DNA of 61,546 nucleotides from Gammaproteobacteria bacterium. Its GTDB lineage: Bacteria; Pseudomonadota; Gammaproteobacteria; HK1. The notes under the pieces were generated by a model. The model was not told where the DNA came from and searched no databases. It saw only the letters and a list, made by a program, of their open reading frames with translations. Made by a program: the position numbers and the translations under genes. This document shows, piece after piece, positions 11,462 to 18,729 of the stretch; positions within the stretch are counted from its first letter, which is position 1, and the number at the start of each line of letters is the position of its first letter. Location: positions 1 through 61,546 of the forward strand of contig JAJEAD010000019.1 in assembly GCA_022824305.1 (NCBI GenBank), given 5' to 3'.

Positions 11462-13297
11462 ATGATCTCCGCCGCCTCGAGTGACCGGTTCCAGGTCCCC
11501 TCGCCCGATCCTGCGTCCAAGGGATTCCGCCGCTTCCTGCCCATCGACCTCGGCAAACCTGGACGCGCGGGGACGAGGCGCTCCGGGGCGCAGGCCGGCG
11601 CATTCGGACTCTTCCGCCTCTTTCCTGCATTGGGGAGAGCCGATCGAGGCGCCCGCAGGATCTTCCTGGTGTCCGGCGAGACACTCGCCGCCTATCACTG
11701 GCGCCGGGGCAGCTCTGCACCTCCGATTCGCTTCGAATCGAATGCGGAGGGGCTCGAGCGCTTCTCGGCGCACGTCGCGGAACTGCCGACCGAGCCGGTC
11801 CATGTACTCGTGGACTTCGTCGAGGAGGAGTTCCGCGAGGACTCGCTTCCCCGCCTGATCGGTCCCGAGCGCCGGGCCCTCATTCAGGCCCGCCGCAAAC
11901 GCCTCTTCCGCGATCCCACCTGGGGTTGCTCGCTTCACCGGGGGCGGATCCGGGACGGAGCGCGGGAGGACCGAATCCTGTTCACCGCGCTCACTCGACC
12001 GGAGATTCTCACGCCCTGGCTGGATGTGATTGCGCGGAATCGGGTTCCGCTGGCGGGAGTCCATTCGCTGCCTCTATTGACGGAGCGCTTGCTGAGCCGG
12101 ATTCCGGTCGATGCTTCGCCTGCGCTCGTTGTGACCTGGCAGAGCGCGGGGGGACTTCGTCAGACGCTGATCGTCGACGGCAAGGTTGAGCTCTCGCGGC
12201 TCGCAGTGCCGCCGCCGCTGGAGGATGACGAGCAGGCGCTGTATGTGCTGAGCGAGGTCGAGAAGCTGCGCCGGTATCTCGAACGGCGCCGTCCCGCCGA
12301 AAGGGAAGATCCGCTGCCGGTGTACATCGTGGCGAATCCGGTTCTTTCGCAAGCGATCGAACGCCACGCTCCCGCAAGCGCCGCTGTACGCTACCGCCTC
12401 GTGTCGCTGTCCGGGCTGGGCCACCGGCTGGGAATCGGAGATGCCCGGAGTCTGGTCTGGAGCGACTCTCTCTTCGTCGCGACTCTGGCCTCGCACATCC
12501 CCGGGCACCAGTACGCTCCCGCACGATTGGTCCGGAACTACCTGCTGCATCGGGTTCGCGGGGGGCTCAGGAGGATGAGTCTCCTGCTGTTCATTGCCGG
12601 ACTCTTCGGAAGCGCATCTGGTCTCGCCGGCGGGTTCGGCGCAGGAAGCCTCGCGGCATCCCTTGACTTTCAGACTGCGCTCTACCGGCAACGCTACGAT
12701 GAAGCGAGGCGACGCCTGCCGGCGACTCCGGTCGAACTGCCGGCCATGCAGTTCGCGGTCGAGACCGCAAGGGGACTTATCGAAGCCCGGACCTTGCCGG
12801 GCCCGGCCCTGCTCGCGCTGAGTCGAGTCCTCGACCGGCACCCGGAATCACGCATCGAGAGCATTGACTGGGGAGTGGAACCGGACGGCGGACCACCGGC
12901 ATCGAGAGCGAGGGCGGATCATGTCCTTGCGGCGCAGCCGCCGGCCGGAGGGGAAGTACTCGAATCCGGCCCTTCTCTCCATCAGCTCGCGGAGATTCAC
13001 GGCCGCATCGAGCCCTTCGACGGCAACTTCCGCCATGCTCTCGAGCAGGTCGGCGCACTCGCCGACTCCCTGCGCTCCCTTCCCGGCTCAGCCGGTGTGG
13101 ACGTGCTTTCCCTGCCGCTGGACATCACTTCCGGAGCGAGTCTGCGGGGTGATGCGGGAGCCAGGGCCGGCGCCACGGAAGCGCCGTTCGCGCTGCGCTT
13201 GCGGTGGAGTCCTCCCCGTCCGACCTCGATGGGCCATGCGACGACTCGCGTCGGCGACGAGAAGCCGATCCCGGGTCGCGCGGCGCCCCCCGGATGA
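11462..13297 (+). CDS. PilM/PilN- or GspL-like bitopic assembly protein
   Basis: This 611 aa protein has a large cytoplasmic N-terminal part resembling the actin-like fold of PilM, MshI or GspL (LPIDLGKPG near the start, then FLVSGETLAAYHW). A single membrane segment lies at roughly residues 372-395 (SLLLFIAGLFGSASGLAG). A periplasmic part with helical then PilN-like character follows. Such proteins link the assembly ATPase to the periplasmic platform. The start is uncertain: ATG 11462 is used, with GTG 11447 as an alternative, and neither has a strong ribosome site. The stop is 16 bases before the next gene. Family membership is judged from topology and context more than from sharp motifs. 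Confidence 0.7.
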   Translation: MISAASSDRFQVPSPDPASKGFRRFLPIDLGKPGRAGTRRSGAQAGAFGLFRLFPALGRADRGARRIFLVSGETLAAYHWRRGSSAPPIRFESNAEGLERFSAHVAELPTEPVHVLVDFVEEEFREDSLPRLIGPERRALIQARRKRLFRDPTWGCSLHRGRIRDGAREDRILFTALTRPEILTPWLDVIARNRVPLAGVHSLPLLTERLLSRIPVDASPALVVTWQSAGGLRQTLIVDGKVELSRLAVPPPLEDDEQALYVLSEVEKLRRYLERRRPAEREDPLPVYIVANPVLSQAIERHAPASAAVRYRLVSLSGLGHRLGIGDARSLVWSDSLFVATLASHIPGHQYAPARLVRNYLLHRVRGGLRRMSLLLFIAGLFGSASGLAGGFGAGSLAASLDFQTALYRQRYDEARRRLPATPVELPAMQFAVETARGLIEARTLPGPALLALSRVLDRHPESRIESIDWGVEPDGGPPASRARADHVLAAQPPAGGEVLESGPSLHQLAEIHGRIEPFDGNFRHALEQVGALADSLRSLPGSAGVDVLSLPLDITSGASLRGDAGARAGATEAPFALRLRWSPPRPTSMGHATTRVGDEKPIPGRAAPPG

Positions 13298-13313
13298 TGC
13301 TCAGGTGAAGGGA

Positions 13314-13919
13314 ATGGACCTCGTCGATTGGAAGGGGTTCCGCGTTGCCCTCGCTCTCTTCGTGCTTGCGCTCGGGGCGAGCGCCTCGATGTTCGAAGGC
13401 GCTCGCCACTATCAGGGCACGGAGGAAGCTCGGCTCGAGGCCAGCACGCTCGCTCTTCGCGAGAGCAGAGACAGGTTCCGCTTCATGGACGAGGAGGAAC
13501 GTCTGATTGCAGCTTTGACGCCTCGTTACCGGGCTCTGGAGGCTGGCGGCATCGTCGGGCCGGAGTCGCGTCTCGACTGGGTGGAAGCGTTGCGCTCAGC
13601 GTCCCGCCGCCTGGCCCTGCCCGAGCTTCGCTACGCGCTGGGCACTCAGGAGCAGCTCCCGGCGGAACGAGCCGCGCAGAGCGCCATGTTCGGGGTCCAC
13701 CGTTCGGTCATGGAGCTTCACCTCGGACTGTTGCACGAAGAGGATCTGCTTCGACTCGTCGATCTGGTCGAGGTCGAAGCGCGAGGTCTGTTCAGTGTTT
13801 CGAGCTGTCACATCCGGCGAGCGGGAGAGGATTTCGTTCAGCATCCCGGCGCGCTCAATCTTCGGGCAGCGTGCGTTCTCGAGTGGTTCACGATGCGCCC
13901 CGCGGGAGCCGGCCCATGA
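13314..13919 (+). CDS. PilO/GspM-like membrane protein
   Basis: This 201 aa protein has a short cytoplasmic start, one membrane helix (VALALFVLALGASASMFEG, about residues 11-29), a charged helical stretch likely to form a coiled coil, and a small alpha/beta C-terminal part. That is the layout of PilO, MshJ and GspM, which pair with PilN or GspL in the inner membrane. ATG 13314 is preceded by AGGTGA, a perfect match to the 16S rRNA tail, at five bases. The gene overlaps the next by ATGA. Sequence similarity alone would not identify it; order and topology do. Confidence 0.65.
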   Translation: MDLVDWKGFRVALALFVLALGASASMFEGARHYQGTEEARLEASTLALRESRDRFRFMDEEERLIAALTPRYRALEAGGIVGPESRLDWVEALRSASRRLALPELRYALGTQEQLPAERAAQSAMFGVHRSVMELHLGLLHEEDLLRLVDLVEVEARGLFSVSSCHIRRAGEDFVQHPGALNLRAACVLEWFTMRPAGAGP

Positions 13920-14416
13920 GGCGTGCTCAGCGCAGGCTCCGATACGTGGGCTTGTCGCTCGTCGCTTCGTGTCTGCTGGTTGCAGCCCCGGATGCCGCCG
14001 CTCTGGGGCGACTCTTCAGCACCCCTCAGGAGCGGGCGCACCTCGATGCCATGCGCCGACGCGCGGAGCACGGGCCGCCGGGCGGGGATGAAATGCAGGC
14101 GGAGCAGGCGCCGGATTCCGCCCGCCTAAGGGTGGACGGCCTGGTGGTGAGGGAACATGGCCCCGGTTCCGTGTGGATCAACGGCGAGTGGGTGAGTCGC
14201 GACGGCCAGACCCGCGAGGGCATCAGGGTGCTCGGAGAGGCGGGTGGTCGGGTGAAGATCCTGCTACCCCACGGCAGCGCCGCCGTCCGGCTCAAGGCGG
14301 GGCAGCACGTGGATCTCGCGACCGGGACAGTGCGCGACGCCTATGAGACGGATGAGACCCTGGCGCCCGCTTCGGGACTGCCGTCCAGTGACCGCTCGGG
14401 TGCTCTCGGCCCTTGA
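13916..14416 (+). CDS. MshK/PilP-like periplasmic protein
   Basis: This 166 aa protein begins with a signal peptide (VGLSLVASCLLVAAPDAAA). After a charged linker comes a small beta domain with VDGLVVREHGPGSVWINGEW. A short repeated-type domain centred on the phrase dGLV..(S/T)VWINGE is typical of MshK and related secretin-interacting proteins (GspC HR, PilP). It would connect the inner-membrane PilN/PilO-like pair with the secretin. It is translationally coupled to both neighbours (ATGA before, TTGA after). Confidence 0.65.
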   Translation: MRRAQRRLRYVGLSLVASCLLVAAPDAAALGRLFSTPQERAHLDAMRRRAEHGPPGGDEMQAEQAPDSARLRVDGLVVREHGPGSVWINGEWVSRDGQTREGIRVLGEAGGRVKILLPHGSAAVRLKAGQHVDLATGTVRDAYETDETLAPASGLPSSDRSGALGP

Positions 14417-15186
14417 AAAGGACTTGCGTTGCCGCTCCGGTCGCGGCACCCGCTGCCGGGGCCGAAGGTCCGCCCGCCAGACGGAGCTCCGCCGGCGGCT
14501 TCACGCTGATCGAAACAGCGATCGTGATCGGGATCATCGGCCTGCTGCTCGGTGCGATGTTGCCCACGCTCTCCACGCGCTACGAGCTCACCCGCCTCCG
14601 GCAGGCCCGTGCCGATCTCGCCAAGGCCGAGGAAGCCCTCTACGGCTTCGCCCTCACGCACGGACGCTTGCCCTGTCCGGACACCGCCGGAGACGGAGCC
14701 GAGGATCGGGAGTCCGGAAGCTGCCGGGCCGAGGAAGGCGTGTTGCCGTCGGGCGATCTCGGGGTCGCCCGCGTCGACCCCTGGGGGAACGACTACCGGT
14801 ACCGCGTGGACGCGGCCTTCGCCGACGATGTCGACGGTACGGGCTGTGGCCCCGCGAGGGTCGGGGCCTCCTTCACCCTCTGCTCGGAAGGCAGGATTCG
14901 CATTGCTGACAGTGCTCGCGGAGGGGCGGTGATCGTCGCTCGGGGCATCCCCGCCGTCGTGTTCTCTCGGGGATTCAACGAAGGAGACCCTCAGGCGGCG
15001 CTGTCACCCGACGAATTGGAGAATCGGAGCGATTGCAGCGGCACCTCTCCACAACCTTGCGATCCCGACCTCTACATCTACCACGAGCCGACCCGGGCGC
15101 AGGGGGAGGAGTTCGACGACATGGTGATCTGGCTGTCTCCGCATGTACTCAAGAACCGGATGGTCCAGGCCATGAAGTTGCCCTGA
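14413..15186 (+). CDS. Prepilin-like protein with long leader (prepilin 1)
   Basis: This 257 aa protein has a class III signal: a 29-residue leader, GG|FTLIETAIVIGIIGLLLG, cleavage after Gly29 and the conserved Glu34 at +5. The mature part is large, with paired cysteines (PCPD, SGSCRAE, TLCSEG, SDCSGTSPQPCDPD) and the pseudopilin-like phrase RVDPWGNDYRY. It could be the main subunit or a minor pseudopilin. Translation seems to begin at TTG 14413, overlapping the previous stop; no ATG or GTG is available before the leader. No prepilin peptidase gene is in the window, so it must use one encoded elsewhere. Confidence 0.85.
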   Translation: MKRTCVAAPVAAPAAGAEGPPARRSSAGGFTLIETAIVIGIIGLLLGAMLPTLSTRYELTRLRQARADLAKAEEALYGFALTHGRLPCPDTAGDGAEDRESGSCRAEEGVLPSGDLGVARVDPWGNDYRYRVDAAFADDVDGTGCGPARVGASFTLCSEGRIRIADSARGGAVIVARGIPAVVFSRGFNEGDPQAALSPDELENRSDCSGTSPQPCDPDLYIYHEPTRAQGEEFDDMVIWLSPHVLKNRMVQAMKLP

Positions 15187-15491
15187 GGATTCGACGCGGC
15201 GGGCTCCGGGTCGACGGTCCCGGGCGCTTCGGGCCTACGTCGGAACAGCCCGGAGCGATTGCGCGCGGCGCGCGACGCCATAGGCTTTTCGAAGTCCCGT
15301 ACGGAGGCCACCCGGTTTCCCGGATCGGGGATGAGATCGAAGGCCGGCCGGCCGGCGGCAAGGAAGTGAAGGGCAGGGAAATGGGAATGCACCCGCACGC
15401 AACGCAACGATTTCCGGCTTCGGGTCGGGAGCAGGGTGTCGGTCGCGGGCCGCGGGCAAGGCGAGTCCGCGATGCGGCGCCCGCGGCGTCC
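15187..15491. other. 305-base gap inside the pilus/ABC locus
   Basis: The gap separates prepilin 1 from the ABC-2 permease. It contains repeat copy D (15393-15450). An in-frame ATG at 15381 could extend the permease upstream through the repeat, but the repeat-derived residues resemble nothing in the permease family, so I left it out. No promoter or terminator is clear. Confidence 0.45.
15393..15450 (-). repeat. Dispersed intergenic repeat, copy D (degenerate)
   Basis: On the minus strand this reads GGCCCGCGACCG, then a diverged middle, then CCCGAAGCCGGAAATCGTTG and a GC-rich end. Copy A has GGCCCGCTACCG and CGCAGTGGGAAATCGGTG in the same order and spacing. The match is weaker than between A, B and C, so this copy is likely but not certain. 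Confidence 0.4.
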
Positions 15492-16265
15492 ATGGGTGGT
15501 CGCGTCCTGCGCTGCGTCGCCTTCTACACTCTGCTGGAGGCGTGGCGCGGCCGTCTCCCGGTTCTGGTGGCGGTGTCTCTCGGCGTGGCCTTCGCCCTTT
15601 CGGCAATCGGAGAAGCGATGGCGACAGGCGAGGCGCTCTCCACCCGGATCCTGCTGCTGGGCGCGATGCTTCGCGCGTTCATGGTGCTCACGCTCGCTTT
15701 CTTCGTCGTGACGAGTGTCGTGCGCGAGGAAAACGACCGGGTCGTGGAAATGGTCTTCTCGCAGGCTTGCCCACGTTCCGACTACTACTTCGGCAAGCTC
15801 GCCGCGTGCGCCGCGCTTGCCGTCGTTCTCGCCGGACTCTGCGGACTCTGTCTGCTCGTGCACGCGCCGATGCGCGCGGTGGCGCCGTGGGCGGCTTCTC
15901 TCTCGCTCGAGCTGTGGATGGTCTCGGCCGCCGGCTTGTTCTGCGTCCTCACCTTGCGTCACGCGCTCTCCGCCCTGCTCGCGGTGCTCGCCTTCTACGT
16001 GCTCGGACGCAGCATCGGCGCCCTCAGGCGCCTCAGCGAAAGCCCGCTGACCGAGTCGGCGGACTGGATGGAATACACGGTGGATGCCTTCGTGACCTTC
16101 CTCTACTACCTCCTTCCGGATCTCGGCCGCTACGCATCCGCGGACTGGCTCGTGTATCCCCCCGATGGTTTCGCGGAAGCGCCGTCGCTCGCCGTGCAGG
16201 CCGCGATATGGGTGGCGCTGGTTTCCGGGGCGGCTCTCTTCGACCTGTATCGCCGCAACCTGTGA
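15492..16265 (+). CDS. ABC-2 type permease in the pilus locus
   Basis: This 257 aa integral membrane protein has about six hydrophobic segments and the typical ABC-2 phrase VREENDRVVEMVFSQACPR followed by YYFGKLAAC, which is the coupling region of bacitracin/Nos/Gld-type ABC-2 permeases. A long periplasmic or cytoplasmic loop (RRLSESPLTESADWMEYTVD) precedes FLYYLLPDLGRYASADWL. Its ATPase partner is most likely the protein at 17678-18556, three genes on. ATG 15492 is chosen because the family start FYTLLEAWRGR follows closely. It overlaps the next gene by GTGA. ABC transporters are unusual inside pilus operons; Myxococcus pilGHI is a known precedent. Confidence 0.85.
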   Translation: MGGRVLRCVAFYTLLEAWRGRLPVLVAVSLGVAFALSAIGEAMATGEALSTRILLLGAMLRAFMVLTLAFFVVTSVVREENDRVVEMVFSQACPRSDYYFGKLAACAALAVVLAGLCGLCLLVHAPMRAVAPWAASLSLELWMVSAAGLFCVLTLRHALSALLAVLAFYVLGRSIGALRRLSESPLTESADWMEYTVDAFVTFLYYLLPDLGRYASADWLVYPPDGFAEAPSLAVQAAIWVALVSGAALFDLYRRNL

Positions 16266-16972
16266 AGTCCCGACCCGTCGCCCGCGTGCCCCGGTTAGCG
16301 CTCGCCTTGCTCGCAGGATCGCTCGCCGCGCAGCTCGCGGTGTGCGCCGGCACCGCTCTGCCCGCTCCGTCCGCGCCAGTGCTCTATCCCCCTCCCGCGG
16401 GTCCCGCGTTGCGGGTGGCGGCGGGTGGTGAGCCGGCGGCCCTCGCCCGCGGGCTGATGCTCTGGCTGCAGGCCTTCGACTACCGCGGCGGCGCCAGCCA
16501 TGCCCTCCTCGACCTCGACTACGGAACGCTCGTCGAGTGGCTCGATCGAATACTCGGCCTGGATCCACGCAGCGAGTATCCCCTGCGCGCGGCGGCGCTC
16601 GTGTACGCGAACGTGCGTTCGCACGAGAGAGTGCGCTCGATGTTCGACTTCGTCCACGCGAAGTTCCTCGAGGATCCGAATCGCCGCTGGCGATGGCTTG
16701 CCGTGGCTGCGCTCCTGGCCCGTCACCGTCTGGGCGACCGGCCACTCGCGCTCAAGTACGCGCTCGCGCTCACGGAACACGGCGCCGGCCCCATGGTGGC
16801 GGCCTGGGCCCGGGACATGAGCCTCGGTCTGCTGCGGGAGTCGGGAAAGGAGCGGGATGCAGCGGCGTTGGCGCGGCGTCTGCTCGAGAGCGGCCGCGTG
16901 ACGGCGCCCCACGAGGTCCGCTACCTGAAACGCGAATTCCCTCACGCGTTTCACGCTTCCGGGGCGCGGTGA
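16262..16972 (+). CDS. Exported helical-repeat (TPR-like) protein of unknown role
   Basis: This 236 aa protein starts with a signal peptide or anchor (LALALLAGSLAAQLAVCAG). It continues as an all-helical protein with repeated pair-wise helices, including YPLRAAALVYANV, MFDFVHAKFLEDPNRRWRWL and LALKYALALTEHGAGP. Such spacing suggests TPR or Sel1-like superhelices, but no canonical TPR consensus is clear. It lies between the ABC-2 permease and prepilin 2, coupled to the permease by GTGA. I recall similar unnamed proteins next to ABC-2 permeases and prepilins in betaproteobacteria. Its job is unknown; binding the pilin or linking the transporter to the pilus are both plausible. Confidence 0.75.
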   Translation: MKSRPVARVPRLALALLAGSLAAQLAVCAGTALPAPSAPVLYPPPAGPALRVAAGGEPAALARGLMLWLQAFDYRGGASHALLDLDYGTLVEWLDRILGLDPRSEYPLRAAALVYANVRSHERVRSMFDFVHAKFLEDPNRRWRWLAVAALLARHRLGDRPLALKYALALTEHGAGPMVAAWARDMSLGLLRESGKERDAAALARRLLESGRVTAPHEVRYLKREFPHAFHASGAR

Positions 16973-16989
16973 ACAACAGGAGGAAGGAC

Positions 16990-17697
16990 ATGTCCGAAAG
17001 GCAGGGCGGCTTCACGCTGGTCGAGATCGCGGTAGTGCTGGTCATCGTGGGTCTTCTTCTCGGCGGCATACTCAAGGGTCGGGAGCTCATCAACAGCGCG
17101 AGGGTGCGAAGCCTCGCCGATACCAGCAGCACCATCCAGGCCGCCTACTTCGGATTCATCGACCGCTATCGTCGCGTGCCCGGCGACTGGAACGCGAGCG
17201 ACGCGACCACCGCCATCGGAGTGACCATCAACACCGGTGGGAACGACAACGGGCGCCTCGACAGTCCGGCCGGCGACTACACCGAGAACAACGCGCTGTG
17301 GGAGCAGCTCTCCAAGGCGGGCTTCCTCCAGGGTTCCTACCGTGGCGGCAGCGCAGCGCCCACTCCCGCCGGGGACGTGTCGCCGCTCAACGCATTCCAC
17401 CAGGTGATCGTGATCGGGCGCACCTCGGACTACCTGGGCGACAACCCCGTGCGGCTGAACCTGGTGATGGGACGCGGGGTTCCCGTGGGCATCATGCGCG
17501 AGCTCGACTCCAAGCTCGACGACGGGGTGCCGGACACCGGCGCGGTGCGGGGCGTGCCCGCGAACGCCACCGTGTTCACCGCACCCGGACCCGATGCCGC
17601 TCACGGGGCCATGGAGGCGGACTGCGTCTCCGGCACGCCGCTGGTCTGGGATCTGCCGGCCGGCGCGCGAGACTGCAATGGCGTCTACCTGTTCTGA
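16990..17697 (+). CDS. Prepilin-like protein with short leader (prepilin 2)
   Basis: This 235 aa protein has a very short class III leader, MSERQGG, cleaved before Phe8, and FTLVEIAVVLVIVGLLLGGI with Glu12 at +5. The mature part (RYRRVPGDWNASDATTAIG, ending in a Cys pair EADCVSG and GARDCNGVYLF) resembles secreted prepilin-type proteins that carry a C-terminal disulfide loop. ATG 16990 is chosen for the AGGAGG six bases upstream, over a GTG at 16969. The last 20 bases overlap the ABC ATPase gene. The C-terminal disulfide loop is a pilin-like trait, so this is my favourite for the main subunit. Confidence 0.88.
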   Translation: MSERQGGFTLVEIAVVLVIVGLLLGGILKGRELINSARVRSLADTSSTIQAAYFGFIDRYRRVPGDWNASDATTAIGVTINTGGNDNGRLDSPAGDYTENNALWEQLSKAGFLQGSYRGGSAAPTPAGDVSPLNAFHQVIVIGRTSDYLGDNPVRLNLVMGRGVPVGIMRELDSKLDDGVPDTGAVRGVPANATVFTAPGPDAAHGAMEADCVSGTPLVWDLPAGARDCNGVYLF

Positions 17698-18556
17698 GCC
17701 CTTTCCCGAGCCGCGACGCACCGGAACGCAGCGCGCAGGCCGGGCCGGCGAAGAGAGAGCCCTTCCGCCCGGGGAGGGCGCGGCGCTGCGTTTCCGGGGC
17801 GTTTCGAGGCGTATCGGGCGTCGGTCCATCCTGGACGGCGTGAGCCTCGCGGTCGGGACGGGAGAGGCTCTGGCGCTCGTCGGCGTCAACGGCGCCGGCA
17901 AGTCCACCTGCATCAAGGCGCTGCTCGACCTCTGCGAAACAGACTCCGGGACCATCGAGATATTCGGGATTCCGCATACCGAGCACCGGGCGCGTTCCCG
18001 GGTCGCCTATCTTCCCGAGCGCTTCCTGCCGCCCTGGTACCTGAACGGCAGGGACTTCCTTCGCTACATGGTGCGGCTGCAGGGCGCCGGGTGGCGGGAG
18101 CTCAGGGCACGGGAGGTCTGCGAGCAGCTCGAGCTCGACCCGAGCGCGCTCGCGCGTCCCGCCCGTCACTGCTCCAAGGGCATGTCCCAGAAGCTCGGCC
18201 TCGCCGCCGCGCTCCTGTGCGGGCGGGACCTGCTCGTGCTCGACGAGCCGATGAGCGGCCTGGACCCGAGGGCACGGGGCCTCGCATGTCGTCTTCTCGA
18301 TCGGCATCGCGCGGGCGGCGGCGCCATCGTCTTCAGCACCCACGCGATCGAGGACCTTCCTGGACTGTGCGACCGCGTCATTCTGCTGCACGCCGGGGCG
18401 GTCGCGTTCGCCGGCGACGCGAGCGGATGCGTGCGCCGCTTCGGCGGGCATACTCTGGCGGAGGCCTGTGCGCGCTGGTTCGAGGACGAGGCCCTTCCTT
18501 TGCCGAGCGAAGCCACCCGCCGGGTTCCGGGCGCGCGAAGGGCGTGGGTGCGTTGA
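17678..18556 (+). CDS. ABC-2 exporter ATPase of the pilus locus
   Basis: This 292 aa ATP-binding protein is complete: Walker A GVNGAGKST, a NatA/ABC-2-type signature CSKGMSQKLGLAAAL, Walker B DLLVLDEPMSGLDPRA and the switch histidine in FSTHAIED. It should pair with the permease at 15492-16265. The first 35 residues are low complexity and may not belong; ATG 17678 is the only start codon before the nucleotide domain and overlaps the prepilin 2 gene. It closes the operon. A 7 bp inverted repeat (18614-18620 / 18633-18639) in the following gap could help to end transcription, but no T-run follows. Confidence 0.88.
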   Translation: MASTCSEPFPEPRRTGTQRAGRAGEERALPPGEGAALRFRGVSRRIGRRSILDGVSLAVGTGEALALVGVNGAGKSTCIKALLDLCETDSGTIEIFGIPHTEHRARSRVAYLPERFLPPWYLNGRDFLRYMVRLQGAGWRELRAREVCEQLELDPSALARPARHCSKGMSQKLGLAAALLCGRDLLVLDEPMSGLDPRARGLACRLLDRHRAGGGAIVFSTHAIEDLPGLCDRVILLHAGAVAFAGDASGCVRRFGGHTLAEACARWFEDEALPLPSEATRRVPGARRAWVR

Positions 18557-18729
18557 TGCGCTCGGGAACGGGGCGCACGGCGCTCGGGGTGCGCCGGACG
18601 GGCCGGCCGGGGACGAGACGCCCGCGACGCCTCGTCTCGCCGCGCCGGCGATTTCGCCACGGCCCCGCTTCGATTTTGGGATAACCTGTCGCGCATTGCT
18701 CTCGGCGCGGCACGCGCCCGGTATGCGTC

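Noticed and set aside
6531..18556. Standard MSHA pilus operon
   Set aside because: Several MSHA genes (mshB, C, D, O, P, Q and the ExeA-like mshM) are missing and ABC genes are present instead.
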